DNA of 64,000 bases from Nocardia concava NBRC 100430. GTDB lineage: Bacteria; Actinomycetota; Actinomycetes; Mycobacteriales; Mycobacteriaceae. The position numbers were made by a program, and so were the translations under genes. The notes beneath the pieces were generated by a model that worked only from the letters and a program-made list of their open reading frames with translations, was not told the origin of the DNA and searched no databases. The stretch covers positions 1-64,000 of the forward strand of contig NZ_BAFX01000065.1 of NCBI RefSeq assembly GCF_000308815.1, read 5' to 3'. Positions 24,774-33,255 of the stretch are shown here, piece by piece. The number at the start of each line of letters is the position of its first letter. Position 1 is the first letter of the stretch.

Positions 24774-26302
24774 GCGAGCACCTCGCAGCCGTCGCCGAAA
24801 CCACCAAACTCGCACGCGTACTGGGCATCTCCGATCCCACCGAACTCGACTTCCTCGTCGACCTGCCACCCGCCGCCATCCGCGAATACCGCGAACGCGT
24901 CACCGACCGCCTCTTCGACCGCGACACCAAACGCCTCAAGGGCATCGCCGCCGCCAGCAAGATCGTGCCCGTCGCCCTCAGCTCCAAAATGGCCGAACGC
25001 GCCTTCGGACCCGTACTCTGCGCCGCCGTCGCCAGCGCCGTCGAACCCCACCGCGCCGTCGACATCGCCAAGAACCTCACGCCGAAGTTCCTCGCCGAAT
25101 GCGCCGTCCAACTCGACCCCCGCCGCACCGCCGACATCATCGCCGCCGTCCCACCCAAAATGGTCACCGACGTTGCGCGCGAACTGCTTTCCCGCGGCGA
25201 CCACATCACCATGGGCCGCTTCGTCCACGTCGTCCCCGAACCCGCCCTGCGCGCCGCTGCACCCGTCATGAGCGACCCGGACCTGCTGCGCATCGGCTTC
25301 CTGCTCGAAGACAAAACCGCCATCGACCGCGTCCTGCACATCGTCGCCGACCGCGTCGCCGGCGTCATCCGCGCCGCCCACGAACAAACCATGTGGGCCG
25401 AGGGCATCGACCTGCTCGACTCCATCGCACCCCACAACCGCGCCTGGATCGGCGACATCACCGCCGGCCTCGGCGGCGAAGTCCTCGACGCCCTCGTCAC
25501 CGCCGTCGCCGAACTCGACGCCTGGGCCACCCTGCTGCCCATCACCAGCGCCATGAGCGAACACAGCCTGCGCCTGTTCGCCGAACGACCCACCGTCCAC
25601 GACGAAACCGTCCTCGCCGCCATCATGGACGCCGCCCTCGACGGCGGCCAATGGGTCAACCTGTTGCCCTTGGCCTCTCACCTGCCCGCCGAACAACTCA
25701 CCTTCATCGCCGCCCGCGTCGGCGACCAGGACGACGAACGCCTCGGCGACCTCATCCGCGACGCCCACACCGCCGGCCTCTGGGCCGCCATGATCCCCGT
25801 CGCTCTCGCCCTCACCGACGACAACCGCCGCCGCATGGCCGGACTACCCGTCATGACCGAACCCGAGGTCCTCACCGCGATCATCACCGCCACCGCCGAC
25901 CACGACCTCTGGTCGCAGGTGCTGCCCCTGGTCGACGCCCTGCCCGAGACCACCAAACCGACACTGGCCTCGCTCATCGGCGACCTCACCCGCGAACAGC
26001 TGCTCTCGGCCATCCTCACCGCCTCCCGCGGCGACAACATCCACACCCTCGTCGACATCGCCCTCGCCCAGGACCAGGAGGGCCGCGCCCGCGTCCTGGA
26101 CCTCATCGACGGCATGGACGACATCGAGGAATTCCTCTCCGCCCTCACCCCCGACACCCCGGACGTGGTGTGGCAGGCCCTCATTCAGGTCCGCGCCGAG
26201 ATCCCCGCACGCCTGCTCACCCTGCTCGCCGAACGCGCCCGCGAACTCGGACGCGACGACGACGCGGGCGAACTCGAACCCGTCGCAGCCAGCGCACACT
26301 AG
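24770..26302 (+). CDS. Unknown protein of tandem 43-residue helical repeats
   Basis: A 510-residue protein I cannot assign to a known family. Residues 209-423 are five head-to-tail units of exactly 43 residues, each starting with Trp (209, 252, 295, 338, 381) and mostly reading WxxLLPLxxxL followed by an acidic loop and a second helix. A less regular unit precedes at about 166. This predicts an alpha-alpha superhelix like HEAT or the N-domain of MgtE. Residues 1-165 are also helical, with MgtE-N-like wording (LDPRRTADIIAAVPPKMV). No membrane helix or signal peptide is visible, so it is probably a cytosolic scaffold. Coupled by ATGA to the 71-aa gene; a terminator follows. Confidence 0.75.
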   Translation: MSEHLAAVAETTKLARVLGISDPTELDFLVDLPPAAIREYRERVTDRLFDRDTKRLKGIAAASKIVPVALSSKMAERAFGPVLCAAVASAVEPHRAVDIAKNLTPKFLAECAVQLDPRRTADIIAAVPPKMVTDVARELLSRGDHITMGRFVHVVPEPALRAAAPVMSDPDLLRIGFLLEDKTAIDRVLHIVADRVAGVIRAAHEQTMWAEGIDLLDSIAPHNRAWIGDITAGLGGEVLDALVTAVAELDAWATLLPITSAMSEHSLRLFAERPTVHDETVLAAIMDAALDGGQWVNLLPLASHLPAEQLTFIAARVGDQDDERLGDLIRDAHTAGLWAAMIPVALALTDDNRRRMAGLPVMTEPEVLTAIITATADHDLWSQVLPLVDALPETTKPTLASLIGDLTREQLLSAILTASRGDNIHTLVDIALAQDQEGRARVLDLIDGMDDIEEFLSALTPDTPDVVWQALIQVRAEIPARLLTLLAERARELGRDDDAGELEPVAASAH

Positions 26303-26326
26303 GCAGGCAATAACCTCCGAGCCGCT

Positions 26327-26352
26327 CGGGGGTTTCACCCCTGAAACCCCCG
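26327..26352 (+). terminator. Terminator after the repeat-protein gene
   Basis: CGGGGGTTTCA and TGAAACCCCCG form a perfect 11-bp stem with a CCCC loop, 25 bases after the stop. No T run follows, as is common for actinobacterial terminators. It separates the pair from the SDR gene. Confidence 0.6.
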
Positions 26353-26417
26353 ACCACGGCGCAATGGAAGAATGGGTCGGTCAAACACCCCCGCACGAAG
26401 GACCGAACCCCTCACCG

Positions 26418-27878
26418 ATGGCCGAGCAGACCACCACGGCAGCACCCACCGACGCACCGGCCATCGACCCGGACGAGCTGGCCATCTGCCTGCGCGTCCT
26501 CGAACAAGCGGGACAACTCGACAAGCAGCACCCGGACTCCATCACCGTCCAGCGCGCCGTCGGGCACATGTTCAAGAAGTTCAAGCAGACCAAGCGCATC
26601 GCCGCCCGCGACGCCATCTCCGCCGCCGACAAGGAAGTCGTCGCCGCCACCGCCACCGGCTCACCCAACCGCATCGACGACGAAACCGCCGGAATCCCGA
26701 TCAGCTCCACCACCGATGGCGGCAGCGCCGGAACCCTGCTGCGACCGCGCCCCTGCTACATATGCAAACAGCGCTATACCCGAGTGGATGCCTTCTACCA
26801 CCAGCTCTGCCCCGACTGCGCCGCCAAGAGCCACGCCAAACGCGACGCCGGCACCGACCTCACCGGCCGCCGCGCCCTGCTCACCGGCGGCCGCGCCAAG
26901 ATCGGCATGTACATCGCGCTGCGCCTGCTGCGCGACGGCGCGCACACCACCATCACCACCCGCTTCCCCAACGACGCCATCCGCCGCTTCAGCGCCCAGC
27001 CCGACAGCGCCGACTGGATCCACCGCCTGCGCATCATCGGCATCGACCTCCGCGATCCCGCCCAGGTCGTCGCCCTCGCCGATGACGTTGCCGCACAAGG
27101 CCCCCTCGACATCCTGATCAACAACGCCGCCCAAACCGTACGCCGCAGCACCGGCGCCTACAGCGCCCTCGTCGAAGCCGAGAACGGGCCGCTGCCCGCG
27201 GGCGAACTGCCCGAGATGATCAGCTTCGGCAAGACCATGCAGGCCCACCCGGCCTCACTCACCGCCTCGCTGACCCCCAGCCTGTCCGGCGCGGACATCA
27301 CCGACCTCGCCCTCGTCGCGGGATCGGCCACGCCCGAACGCATTTCGCAGGGCGTCGCCATCGACGCGGGCGGCCTGGTGCCCGACCTCGCGCACACCAA
27401 CAGCTGGGTGCAGGCCGTCGGCGAGGTCGACGCCACCGAACTGCTCGAAGTCCAGCTGTGCAACTCGGTCGCGCCGTTCATCCTCATCTCCCGGCTGCGC
27501 GCCTCCATGGCCGCCGCGGCCGCCCGCCGCAAGTACGTCGTGAATGTCTCCGCCATGGAAGGCGTCTTCGCCCGCGGCTACAAGGGCCCGGGCCACCCGC
27601 ACACCAATATGGCCAAGGCCGCGCTGAATATGTTGACCCGCACCAGCGCTCGCGAAATGTTCGAGACCGACAAAATCCTCATGACCGCGGTCGACACCGG
27701 CTGGATCACCGACGAACGCCCGCACTACACCAAGATCCGCCTCGCCGAGGAAGGCTTCCACGCACCCCTCGACCTGGTCGACGGCGCGGCACGGGTCTAC
27801 GACCCCATCGTGCGCGGCGAAGCCGGAGACGACCTGTACGGCTGCTTCCTCAAGGACTACGAGCCCTCCAACTGGTAG
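26418..27878 (+). CDS. Zinc-ribbon short-chain dehydrogenase homologue lacking the catalytic Tyr
   Basis: A 486-residue protein with three parts. Residues 1-105 are a helical domain (FKKFKQTKRIAARDAIS). At about 112-133 is a zinc ribbon, CYICK and CPDC separated by 14 residues. From about 145 a Rossmann SDR domain follows with TGGRAKIGMYIA (an altered TGxxxGIG), the Asp-containing GIDLRDPAQ and LINNAAQTV. The YxxxK active site reads TNMAK, so Tyr is replaced by Thr while Lys and the upstream VSAMEG Ser are kept. It may bind nucleotide without ordinary SDR catalysis. I start it at 26418; the frame is open to 26364. Likely its own transcript. Confidence 0.78.
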   Translation: MAEQTTTAAPTDAPAIDPDELAICLRVLEQAGQLDKQHPDSITVQRAVGHMFKKFKQTKRIAARDAISAADKEVVAATATGSPNRIDDETAGIPISSTTDGGSAGTLLRPRPCYICKQRYTRVDAFYHQLCPDCAAKSHAKRDAGTDLTGRRALLTGGRAKIGMYIALRLLRDGAHTTITTRFPNDAIRRFSAQPDSADWIHRLRIIGIDLRDPAQVVALADDVAAQGPLDILINNAAQTVRRSTGAYSALVEAENGPLPAGELPEMISFGKTMQAHPASLTASLTPSLSGADITDLALVAGSATPERISQGVAIDAGGLVPDLAHTNSWVQAVGEVDATELLEVQLCNSVAPFILISRLRASMAAAAARRKYVVNVSAMEGVFARGYKGPGHPHTNMAKAALNMLTRTSAREMFETDKILMTAVDTGWITDERPHYTKIRLAEEGFHAPLDLVDGAARVYDPIVRGEAGDDLYGCFLKDYEPSNW

Positions 27879-27899
27879 CGATACCGCACCAACGAGACC

Positions 27900-27939
27900 A
27901 GCCCCCTCCCCTCTAGGCGTTTTTTGAGGTGAGGGGGCT
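27900..27939 (+). terminator. Terminator after the zinc-ribbon SDR gene
   Basis: AGCCCCCTC and GAGGGGGCT form a 9-bp stem that can extend by CCTC/GAGG inside, around a loop carrying TTTTTT. It begins 21 bases after the SDR stop and is followed by GTGACGTTTT. Confidence 0.65.
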
Positions 27940-27949
27940 GTGACGTTTT

Positions 27950-28045
27950 CAATGTCCAAAGAAGGTAATTCATGTTTAGATGCGCATATTTCCGTAACAG
28001 TATGTATGTTCTTGTGTTAACTACCCGGCCTTCCTCTTCCACCTC
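27950..28045. other. AT-rich islet, possibly with a short ORF
   Basis: About 90 bp after the terminator are markedly AT-rich compared with everything around. An ATG at 27972 with GAAGG 6 bases upstream opens a 45-codon frame ending at 28109, but its codon use changes from AT-rich to GC-rich halfway and I do not believe it as a gene. A promoter region for the DUF2784 gene, or a binding region for a nucleoid protein, is equally possible. Confidence 0.35.
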
Positions 28046-28163
28046 GTCTGAGCCGGGACGCAGCCGCACCGACTCACGACCTCAACCGGCTACCGCTTCG
28101 ACGAACTGATGCCTCGGAATCGTCCGCGTCCACCGATCCCCTCCCCTTCCCTATCCTGGGGTC

Positions 28164-28538
28164 ATGTTCTACCGGCTGCTCGCGGACGCGACCGCGGTCG
28201 TGCACTTCGCGTTCGTGGCCTATGTCGTCGTGGGCGGCTTCATCGCCTGGCGGTGGCCGCGCACCATCTGGCTGCATCTGCTGGCCTTCGCGTGGGGTTT
28301 CAGCACGGTGTTGTTCAAGTTCGAGTGCCCGCTGACCAATCTGGAGAACTGGGCGCGCCATCGAGCGGGCGAGGCGGGCTTGCCGTCGAGCGGATTCATC
28401 GACCACTACATCACCGGAGTGCTCTATCCCCGCAGCATGCTCGAGGAGGTTCGGATCCTCGTGGTGCTCTGCGTCGCGGTGTCCTGGGTCGGCCTGTACC
28501 TGCTGACCAAGCGCCGGGCCCTCACCCAGCGACCCTGA
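28164..28538 (+). CDS. DUF2784 small membrane protein
   Basis: A 124-residue integral membrane protein with three to four helices, recognised as DUF2784 from LADATAVVHFAFVAYVVVGG, the middle FKFECPLTNLENWAR motif and GFIDHYITGVLYP. The conserved Cys-Pro-Leu-Thr and His residues could bind a metal, but the function is not known. Single gene with its own spacing on both sides. Confidence 0.85.
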   Translation: MFYRLLADATAVVHFAFVAYVVVGGFIAWRWPRTIWLHLLAFAWGFSTVLFKFECPLTNLENWARHRAGEAGLPSSGFIDHYITGVLYPRSMLEEVRILVVLCVAVSWVGLYLLTKRRALTQRP

Positions 28539-28627
28539 TCGCAGCGATCGCCGACGGCCGCCGGAGGCGAAACCGGTTCGGGGCGTGCATAATCGCGCTT
28601 GCTCAATGATTCGACGAAGGGGTTTTC

Positions 28628-29404
28628 ATGGCTGGCACATCGATCGGGGCGGTTCTGCTCGAGCGGGTGGTGTATCCGGTGCGTACCGCTATCAGCACCG
28701 TGTGGGGCATCGGGAACTTCCAGCGCACCGGGCAGTTCGGTGACGGGCGGGAGGCCGCGGTGCGGGATCACGTGCTGGCCAATGCCGAGCAGGGCAACCC
28801 CGAGAGCGTGCTGGCCGCAATCGACCGATTCGCGCGCACGCGCAGCAATCTGGTGAATGTGGGCGATGAGAAGGGTCTGCTGCTGGATGCGGCGGTGCGC
28901 AAGGCGGATCCGAAGCTGCTGCTGGAGCTGGGCACCTACATCGGCTACAGCGCGGTGCGGACCGCGCACACCATGCCGGAGGGCGCGCGGCTGATCTCGG
29001 TCGAGTTCAGCGCCGCCAATGCCGAGGTGGCGCGCGCCATCATCGCCCACGCGGGGCTGGCCGACCGGGTGACCGTGGTGGTGGGCACCATCGGCGACGG
29101 CGGCGAGACCGTGAAGCGCCTCGGTGAGGAGTACGGAATCACCGAGGGCTCGGTCGATTTCGTGTTCGTCGATCACGACAAGTCCGCCTACCTGGCCGAC
29201 CTGAAGACCATCCTGGACGCCGGCTGGCTGCACCCGGGCACCATCGTGGTGGCCGACAATATGCGCATCCCGGGTGCCCCGGACTATCTGAAGTACATGC
29301 GCGAGGCCGAGGGCAAGACCTGGCGCACCGTCGAACACGACACCCACATCGAGTACCAGTCCCTGCTCAAGGACCGGGTACTCGAATCGGAGTACCTGGG
29401 CTGA
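28628..29404 (+). CDS. Catechol-O-methyltransferase-type SAM methyltransferase
   Basis: A 258-residue class I methyltransferase that closely follows mammalian COMT in its motifs: NVGDEKGLLLD (78-87), the SAM-binding LELGTYIGYSAVR (99-111), the Mg ligand Asp182 in FVFVDHDKSAYL, and Asp210-Asn211 in VVADNMRIPGAPDY. The likely reaction is Mg-dependent methylation of a catechol hydroxyl. Catechol O-methylation is known in Nocardia, and mycobacteria carry a similar protein (Rv1703c). An extra 40-residue N-terminal helix is present, as in the mycobacterial form. It converges on a P450 gene. Confidence 0.88.
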   Translation: MAGTSIGAVLLERVVYPVRTAISTVWGIGNFQRTGQFGDGREAAVRDHVLANAEQGNPESVLAAIDRFARTRSNLVNVGDEKGLLLDAAVRKADPKLLLELGTYIGYSAVRTAHTMPEGARLISVEFSAANAEVARAIIAHAGLADRVTVVVGTIGDGGETVKRLGEEYGITEGSVDFVFVDHDKSAYLADLKTILDAGWLHPGTIVVADNMRIPGAPDYLKYMREAEGKTWRTVEHDTHIEYQSLLKDRVLESEYLG

Positions 29405-29412
29405 AAAAGCCC
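29398..29412. terminator. Compact hairpin between convergent COMT-like and P450 genes
   Basis: GGGCT and AGCCC with a GAAAA loop form a short stem that includes the COMT-like stop codon. It lies in the 22-bp gap between two convergent genes and could end both transcripts. The stem is only 5 bp. Confidence 0.35.
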
Positions 29413-29426
29413 CGGCACCAACGGGT

Positions 29427-30788
29427 TCAGCGACGCCGCAGCGTCACGGGCAGATCGTCCTTCGGCAGCGGCGTCGCGCTCATGTCGAGGGGCATCACGT
29501 AGTCCTGCGGGACCTCCCACTCGAACTTCTGCAGCAGCTGATGCACGATCGTCTTGATCTCGAGCCCCGCGAAATACTGCCCGAGGCACTTGTGCGCACC
29601 CGCCCCGAACGGCGCCCACGCCACCCGGTGCGCCTTGTGCTCGGCGCGCTCGTCGGAGAAGCGCTCGGGATCGAATTCCTCCGGCCGCGACCAGATGTCG
29701 GGGCGGCGGTGGTTGACGCTGATGGGCACCACCACGAACGAGCCCTTCGGAACGAAGTAGCCCAGCACCTCGGTGTCCTCCATGACCGCGCGCGGGAAGA
29801 TCTGCACCGGCGTGCACAACCGGGTGGTTTCCTTGATGATCCAGTCGAGTTCGGTCAGCTCCGCGAGCTCGTCGTAGCTCAGCTCGAAGGGCATCTCCAG
29901 CGACCGCGACCGCGCGCGCTTCTGCCATTCGGGGTACTTGGCCAGGTTGTAGACGACACCCGACAGCGTGGTCGTGGTCGTGTCGTGGGCGGCGGCCAGC
30001 AGGAAGATCATGTGGTTCACGATGTCCTCGTCGGTGAACCGCTCCCCCTCCTCGCTCGCGGCCTGGCACAGCATCGACAGCAGATCCGTGCCCGGGTTCG
30101 CGCGCGAGGCGACGATCCGCTCGGCCAGGAACTCCGACAGCGTCTTTCGCGCCCGCATGCCCCGCCACCAGCGGTTGCCGGGAATCGCGACGCGCACGAT
30201 CGCACCGCCGGCGTGCAGGATGTCCATGGTGGCCCCGCAGATCCGCGCGGCCTCCGCCTGCGGCAGTCGCGCCCCCATGAACACCTCGAGCACGATGTCG
30301 AGGGTCAGCCGCTGCAGGTGCTGGTGCATGAGCACCGGTTTGCCCTGCGCCACATCGCCTTCGGGCAGCTTGCTCAGATGCCGGTCGGCGATCTCGTGCA
30401 TGTCCTTCAGATACGAGGTGAGCGCACCGCGCCCGAAGGCCTGCTGCATGATCGAGCGGTGGCCGCGGTGCTCGTCGAAGTCCAGCCGCACCAGGCCCCG
30501 CTCGAAGAACGGACCCTGCAGCGGGCCCCACGCCGGGTCGTTGGCGAACACCCGCTCCTTGTTCATCAGGATGCGCGCCGCCGCGTCGGGCCCGTTCGCG
30601 ATGATCCACTTCTCGCCGAACATGTTCAGGACGTAGAGCGGACCGTAGGTGGCCTCGTCCTCGAAGGCGGCAGCGGCCGGATCGCGCCGCTGCCGCTGCA
30701 ACTGGGGAATCCAGTGTGTCGCGGGCCCGCTGATCCGCTTCAGCTCACTGCCTTCCGGCGGAGCGGCCACGAATTGTGTTCTGGGCAT
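29427..30788 (-). CDS. Cytochrome P450
   Basis: A 453-residue soluble P450. The I-helix oxygen-binding stretch is AAHDTTTTT, the K-helix ExxR lies in KETTR, the PERF-like motif is FDPERF, and the haem ligand is Cys401 in FGAGAHKCLG. No membrane anchor. The ATG at 30788 follows GGGAG by 8 bases, preferable to the open frame up to 30818. No ferredoxin gene adjoins, so electrons must come from elsewhere. It lies 62 bases after a type II thioesterase gene on the same strand, which suggests a link to thioester metabolism. Substrate unknown. Confidence 0.92.
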   Translation of the reverse strand: MPRTQFVAAPPEGSELKRISGPATHWIPQLQRQRRDPAAAAFEDEATYGPLYVLNMFGEKWIIANGPDAAARILMNKERVFANDPAWGPLQGPFFERGLVRLDFDEHRGHRSIMQQAFGRGALTSYLKDMHEIADRHLSKLPEGDVAQGKPVLMHQHLQRLTLDIVLEVFMGARLPQAEAARICGATMDILHAGGAIVRVAIPGNRWWRGMRARKTLSEFLAERIVASRANPGTDLLSMLCQAASEEGERFTDEDIVNHMIFLLAAAHDTTTTTLSGVVYNLAKYPEWQKRARSRSLEMPFELSYDELAELTELDWIIKETTRLCTPVQIFPRAVMEDTEVLGYFVPKGSFVVVPISVNHRRPDIWSRPEEFDPERFSDERAEHKAHRVAWAPFGAGAHKCLGQYFAGLEIKTIVHQLLQKFEWEVPQDYVMPLDMSATPLPKDDLPVTLRRR

Positions 30789-30850
30789 TGAAGACTCCCT
30801 CATGCTACGAAGACGCAACGGAGGAAGCTACCCGTACCGGAGTGAGGTCC

Positions 30851-31651
30851 TCAACTCGAACGACCCGGTAATGCCCCCGCCAGCGTGCGAGTGATCAAAT
30901 CCGCGATGGCGGGCAGGTTTTCGGGCAAGTCCAGATAGAAATGCCCGCCGGGGAAGGTGGCGAGGTCGAAATCGGCGGTGGTGTAGTCGCGCCACTGCTG
31001 TGCCTGCGCGGTCGTGGTGGTCGGGTCGGCGGTGCTGACCAGCGCGGTGATGGGCGTGCGGAGCGGTGCGCCCGGCTCGTGGCGGTAGGTCTCCACCGCC
31101 TGGTAGTCGCTGCGCACGGCCGGGAGCACCAATTCGGCGAGGCTCGGTTCCTCGCGCAGGATGCGTACCGATTCCGGATCGTTGGACAGTCGCTCCAGCT
31201 CGGCGATGAGACCCGCGTCGGGACCTTCGTGCAGGCGGTCGGTCACCTCGAAAGCCGGTGCGGGACGGCCCGACACGAAAAGGTGCGACACTTCGCGGCC
31301 ACCGGCCTCGACCCGCCGGGCGGCCTCGTAGGCGACGGTCGCGCCCATGCTGTGCCCGAAGATGGCCAGGCGCACATCCCGGGGCCAGGCCAGCAGATCG
31401 GCGGCGGCCGCGGCGGCCAGCTCGGTCAGGACGGGCACCATGGCATCGCCGAGGCGGTCCTGTCGCCCCGGGTACTGCACGCCGAATACCGCGGTGCCCG
31501 AACCGAACCGCTGGGCCAGCGCCCGGTAGGCGGTGACCGAACCGCCGCCGGGCGGGAAGCACACCAGCACGGTGCCGGGATTCGGATCGGACTTCAGTTC
31601 ACGCAGCCAGGTTGTTCCGGTGACAGTCACCGGTCGAGTATGCCGTGACAC
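30851..31651 (-). CDS. Type II thioesterase (alpha/beta hydrolase)
   Basis: A 266-residue external thioesterase of the kind that edits NRPS and PKS carrier proteins. CFPPGGGSVTAYRALAQRF at the N-end, VQYPGRQDR, the nucleophile elbow GHSMGATVAYEA, and the late PGGHFYL with the catalytic His are all typical. No NRPS is next to it; the closest is 11 kb away at 42.6 kb. It may act with the downstream P450. A GTG at 31630 is an alternative start. Confidence 0.88.
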   Translation of the reverse strand: MSRHTRPVTVTGTTWLRELKSDPNPGTVLVCFPPGGGSVTAYRALAQRFGSGTAVFGVQYPGRQDRLGDAMVPVLTELAAAAAADLLAWPRDVRLAIFGHSMGATVAYEAARRVEAGGREVSHLFVSGRPAPAFEVTDRLHEGPDAGLIAELERLSNDPESVRILREEPSLAELVLPAVRSDYQAVETYRHEPGAPLRTPITALVSTADPTTTTAQAQQWRDYTTADFDLATFPGGHFYLDLPENLPAIADLITRTLAGALPGRSS

Positions 31652-31694
31652 GCGCCACGGTGGGCGCGGTGGGTCGCGGCGATAGAGTCGGATC

Positions 31695-33065
31695 GTGGCT
31701 ACCTACGACGAGTTGGTCCGCGAATACGAGGCCGGAGTCGGCGTTGCCGGGCAGTCGCTGCCCCCGGTCGCCCCGGGTGCGAATCTGGCTGCGACCCTGC
31801 CGGTCTGGGCGCTGGCCGGCGGTGCGGTCGCCGCGTTCGCCACCGCCGCGGACCGCTGGCGCGAGGACTGTGGCCTGACCCCGCTGCGCTCGATCCTCGA
31901 TCCGGGCCGGGTGGCGGCCGCCTTCTCCAGCGAGCGCCTGTTCCGGCTGAACGGACAGCAGCCGGACATCTTCGCAGAGCTGTCGGGCTTCTTCAGGGCG
32001 GCGGACGCATGGGTGCGTACGCACGCCAACTATCCGCACCACCGCGCGCGACTGCTCGCGGCCCTCGATCTGCCCGCTTCCGCCACGCGCGCGGACGTCA
32101 CCGTCCGCGTCGCGGCCCTGTCCGCCGCCGATATCGAACAGCGCGCCGCCGAGCGCGGAGCGATCGCGGTTCGGGTTCGCGGAGAACAAGAATGGGCCGA
32201 CAGTCCGCAAGGCAAGGCCGCCGCCTCCGGTCCCTTGGTCGCGGTCGAGACACGCGACGATAACGGCTGGGTCGAATCCCCCACTGCCGCAACCTCGCTG
32301 CTGCCGCTGCGCGGACTGCGCGTGCTCGATCTCACCCGGGTGATCGCGGGGCCGGTGGCGACGCGAGCATTGGCCCTGCTCGGAGCCGATGTGCTGCGCA
32401 TCGACGCGCCGGAACTGCCCGAAATCGGCTGGCAGTTCCTGGACACCTGCCAGGGGAAGCGCTCCACTGTAGTCGATTTGCGTACCGATCTTCCCGTTTT
32501 TCACGAATTGATCAGCAGTGCGGACATAATCATCTCCGGTTACCGACCGGGCAGCTTGGAACGACTCGGAGTGCGGCCCGCGGAAATGCGTCCGGGAATT
32601 GTGCACGGCCGAGTTTCGGCCTGGGGTGAATCGGGACCTTGGGGCGGTCGGCGCGGTTTCGACAGCATCGTGCAGGCCGCATCGGGAATTTCCCTCATCG
32701 AAGGCGCACATGATAATTCGCATAGCGAACCGTCCGTGGGCGCACTCCCGGCGCAGGCCCTCGATCACGCCAGCGGCTACCTGCTCGCCGCGGGCGTCCT
32801 GGACGCGTTGCGCACCCGCCGCGCCGACGGTCGCGGCCGTGATGTTCGAGTCGCCCTGGCGCGCACCGGATCGTGGCTGCTCAGCCAGCCGGGGCGCACG
32901 CCGGACCACCCCGTGGCGCAGGCGCCCGACCCGCGCTACGCCGTCACGCACGGCGCGGTGACGACCGCCGCGCCCGCGCTGAGCGAGTATCCCGACCATC
33001 CTTGGCCCGCTCCGGATTACGGTTCGGACACATTCAGCCGGAAAGCCCGACCGGACGGTTTGTGA
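31695..33065 (+). CDS. CaiB/BaiF (class III) CoA-transferase
   Basis: A 456-residue protein. Its C-terminal half is a class III CoA-transferase, beginning PLRGLRVLDLTRVIAGPVATR, with CQGKRSTVVDLRT, SGYRPGSLERLG and the catalytic Asp in RRGFDSIVQAASG. The first 200 residues look like the end half of a second, degenerate CoA-transferase domain. Such fused forms occur in actinobacteria. Substrate unknown. Its GTG start is 43 bases from the divergent thioesterase start. The region after 33065 is clearly less GC-rich. Confidence 0.85.
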   Translation: MATYDELVREYEAGVGVAGQSLPPVAPGANLAATLPVWALAGGAVAAFATAADRWREDCGLTPLRSILDPGRVAAAFSSERLFRLNGQQPDIFAELSGFFRAADAWVRTHANYPHHRARLLAALDLPASATRADVTVRVAALSAADIEQRAAERGAIAVRVRGEQEWADSPQGKAAASGPLVAVETRDDNGWVESPTAATSLLPLRGLRVLDLTRVIAGPVATRALALLGADVLRIDAPELPEIGWQFLDTCQGKRSTVVDLRTDLPVFHELISSADIIISGYRPGSLERLGVRPAEMRPGIVHGRVSAWGESGPWGGRRGFDSIVQAASGISLIEGAHDNSHSEPSVGALPAQALDHASGYLLAAGVLDALRTRRADGRGRDVRVALARTGSWLLSQPGRTPDHPVAQAPDPRYAVTHGAVTTAAPALSEYPDHPWPAPDYGSDTFSRKARPDGL

Positions 33066-33215
33066 CCGGACCGAATGTATACAACGCGATGCACGCACAC
33101 CCGTAAGTGCATCCGCGAATTAAGCGAATTCGGCTTGTAATCAATGGCATTCGACACGCCGTACTTGACCCCCGCGTGACGTTAATAAATGAGACCCTGA
33201 AACCGACACCTATAT

Positions 33216-33236
33216 TGTCGACCCCTATGTCGACAT
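33216..33236. promoter_or_regulatory. Direct repeat TGTCGAC before the second exporter
   Basis: TGTCGAC occurs at 33216-33222 and 33228-33234, 12 bp apart, the second inside the perfect palindrome ATGTCGACAT (33227-33236). The pair sits just upstream of the ribosome site of the exporter in an AT-richer 190-bp gap, next to TATATT. It could be a repressor site covering the promoter. Confidence 0.4.
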
Positions 33237-33255
33237 GTGGATGGAGGACGTCATC

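Noticed and set aside
24404..25768. Long N-terminal extension of the TetR gene on the minus strand (total 681 codons)
   Set aside because: The extension is antisense to the 71-aa and 510-aa genes and crosses the operator array; TetR homology begins only at 24403. Its Gly/Asp/Val-rich translation is a shadow.
27857..28069. 70-codon minus-strand ORF over the AT-rich islet
   Set aside because: It runs through the SDR gene's end and terminator, and has no good ribosome site or recognisable pattern.
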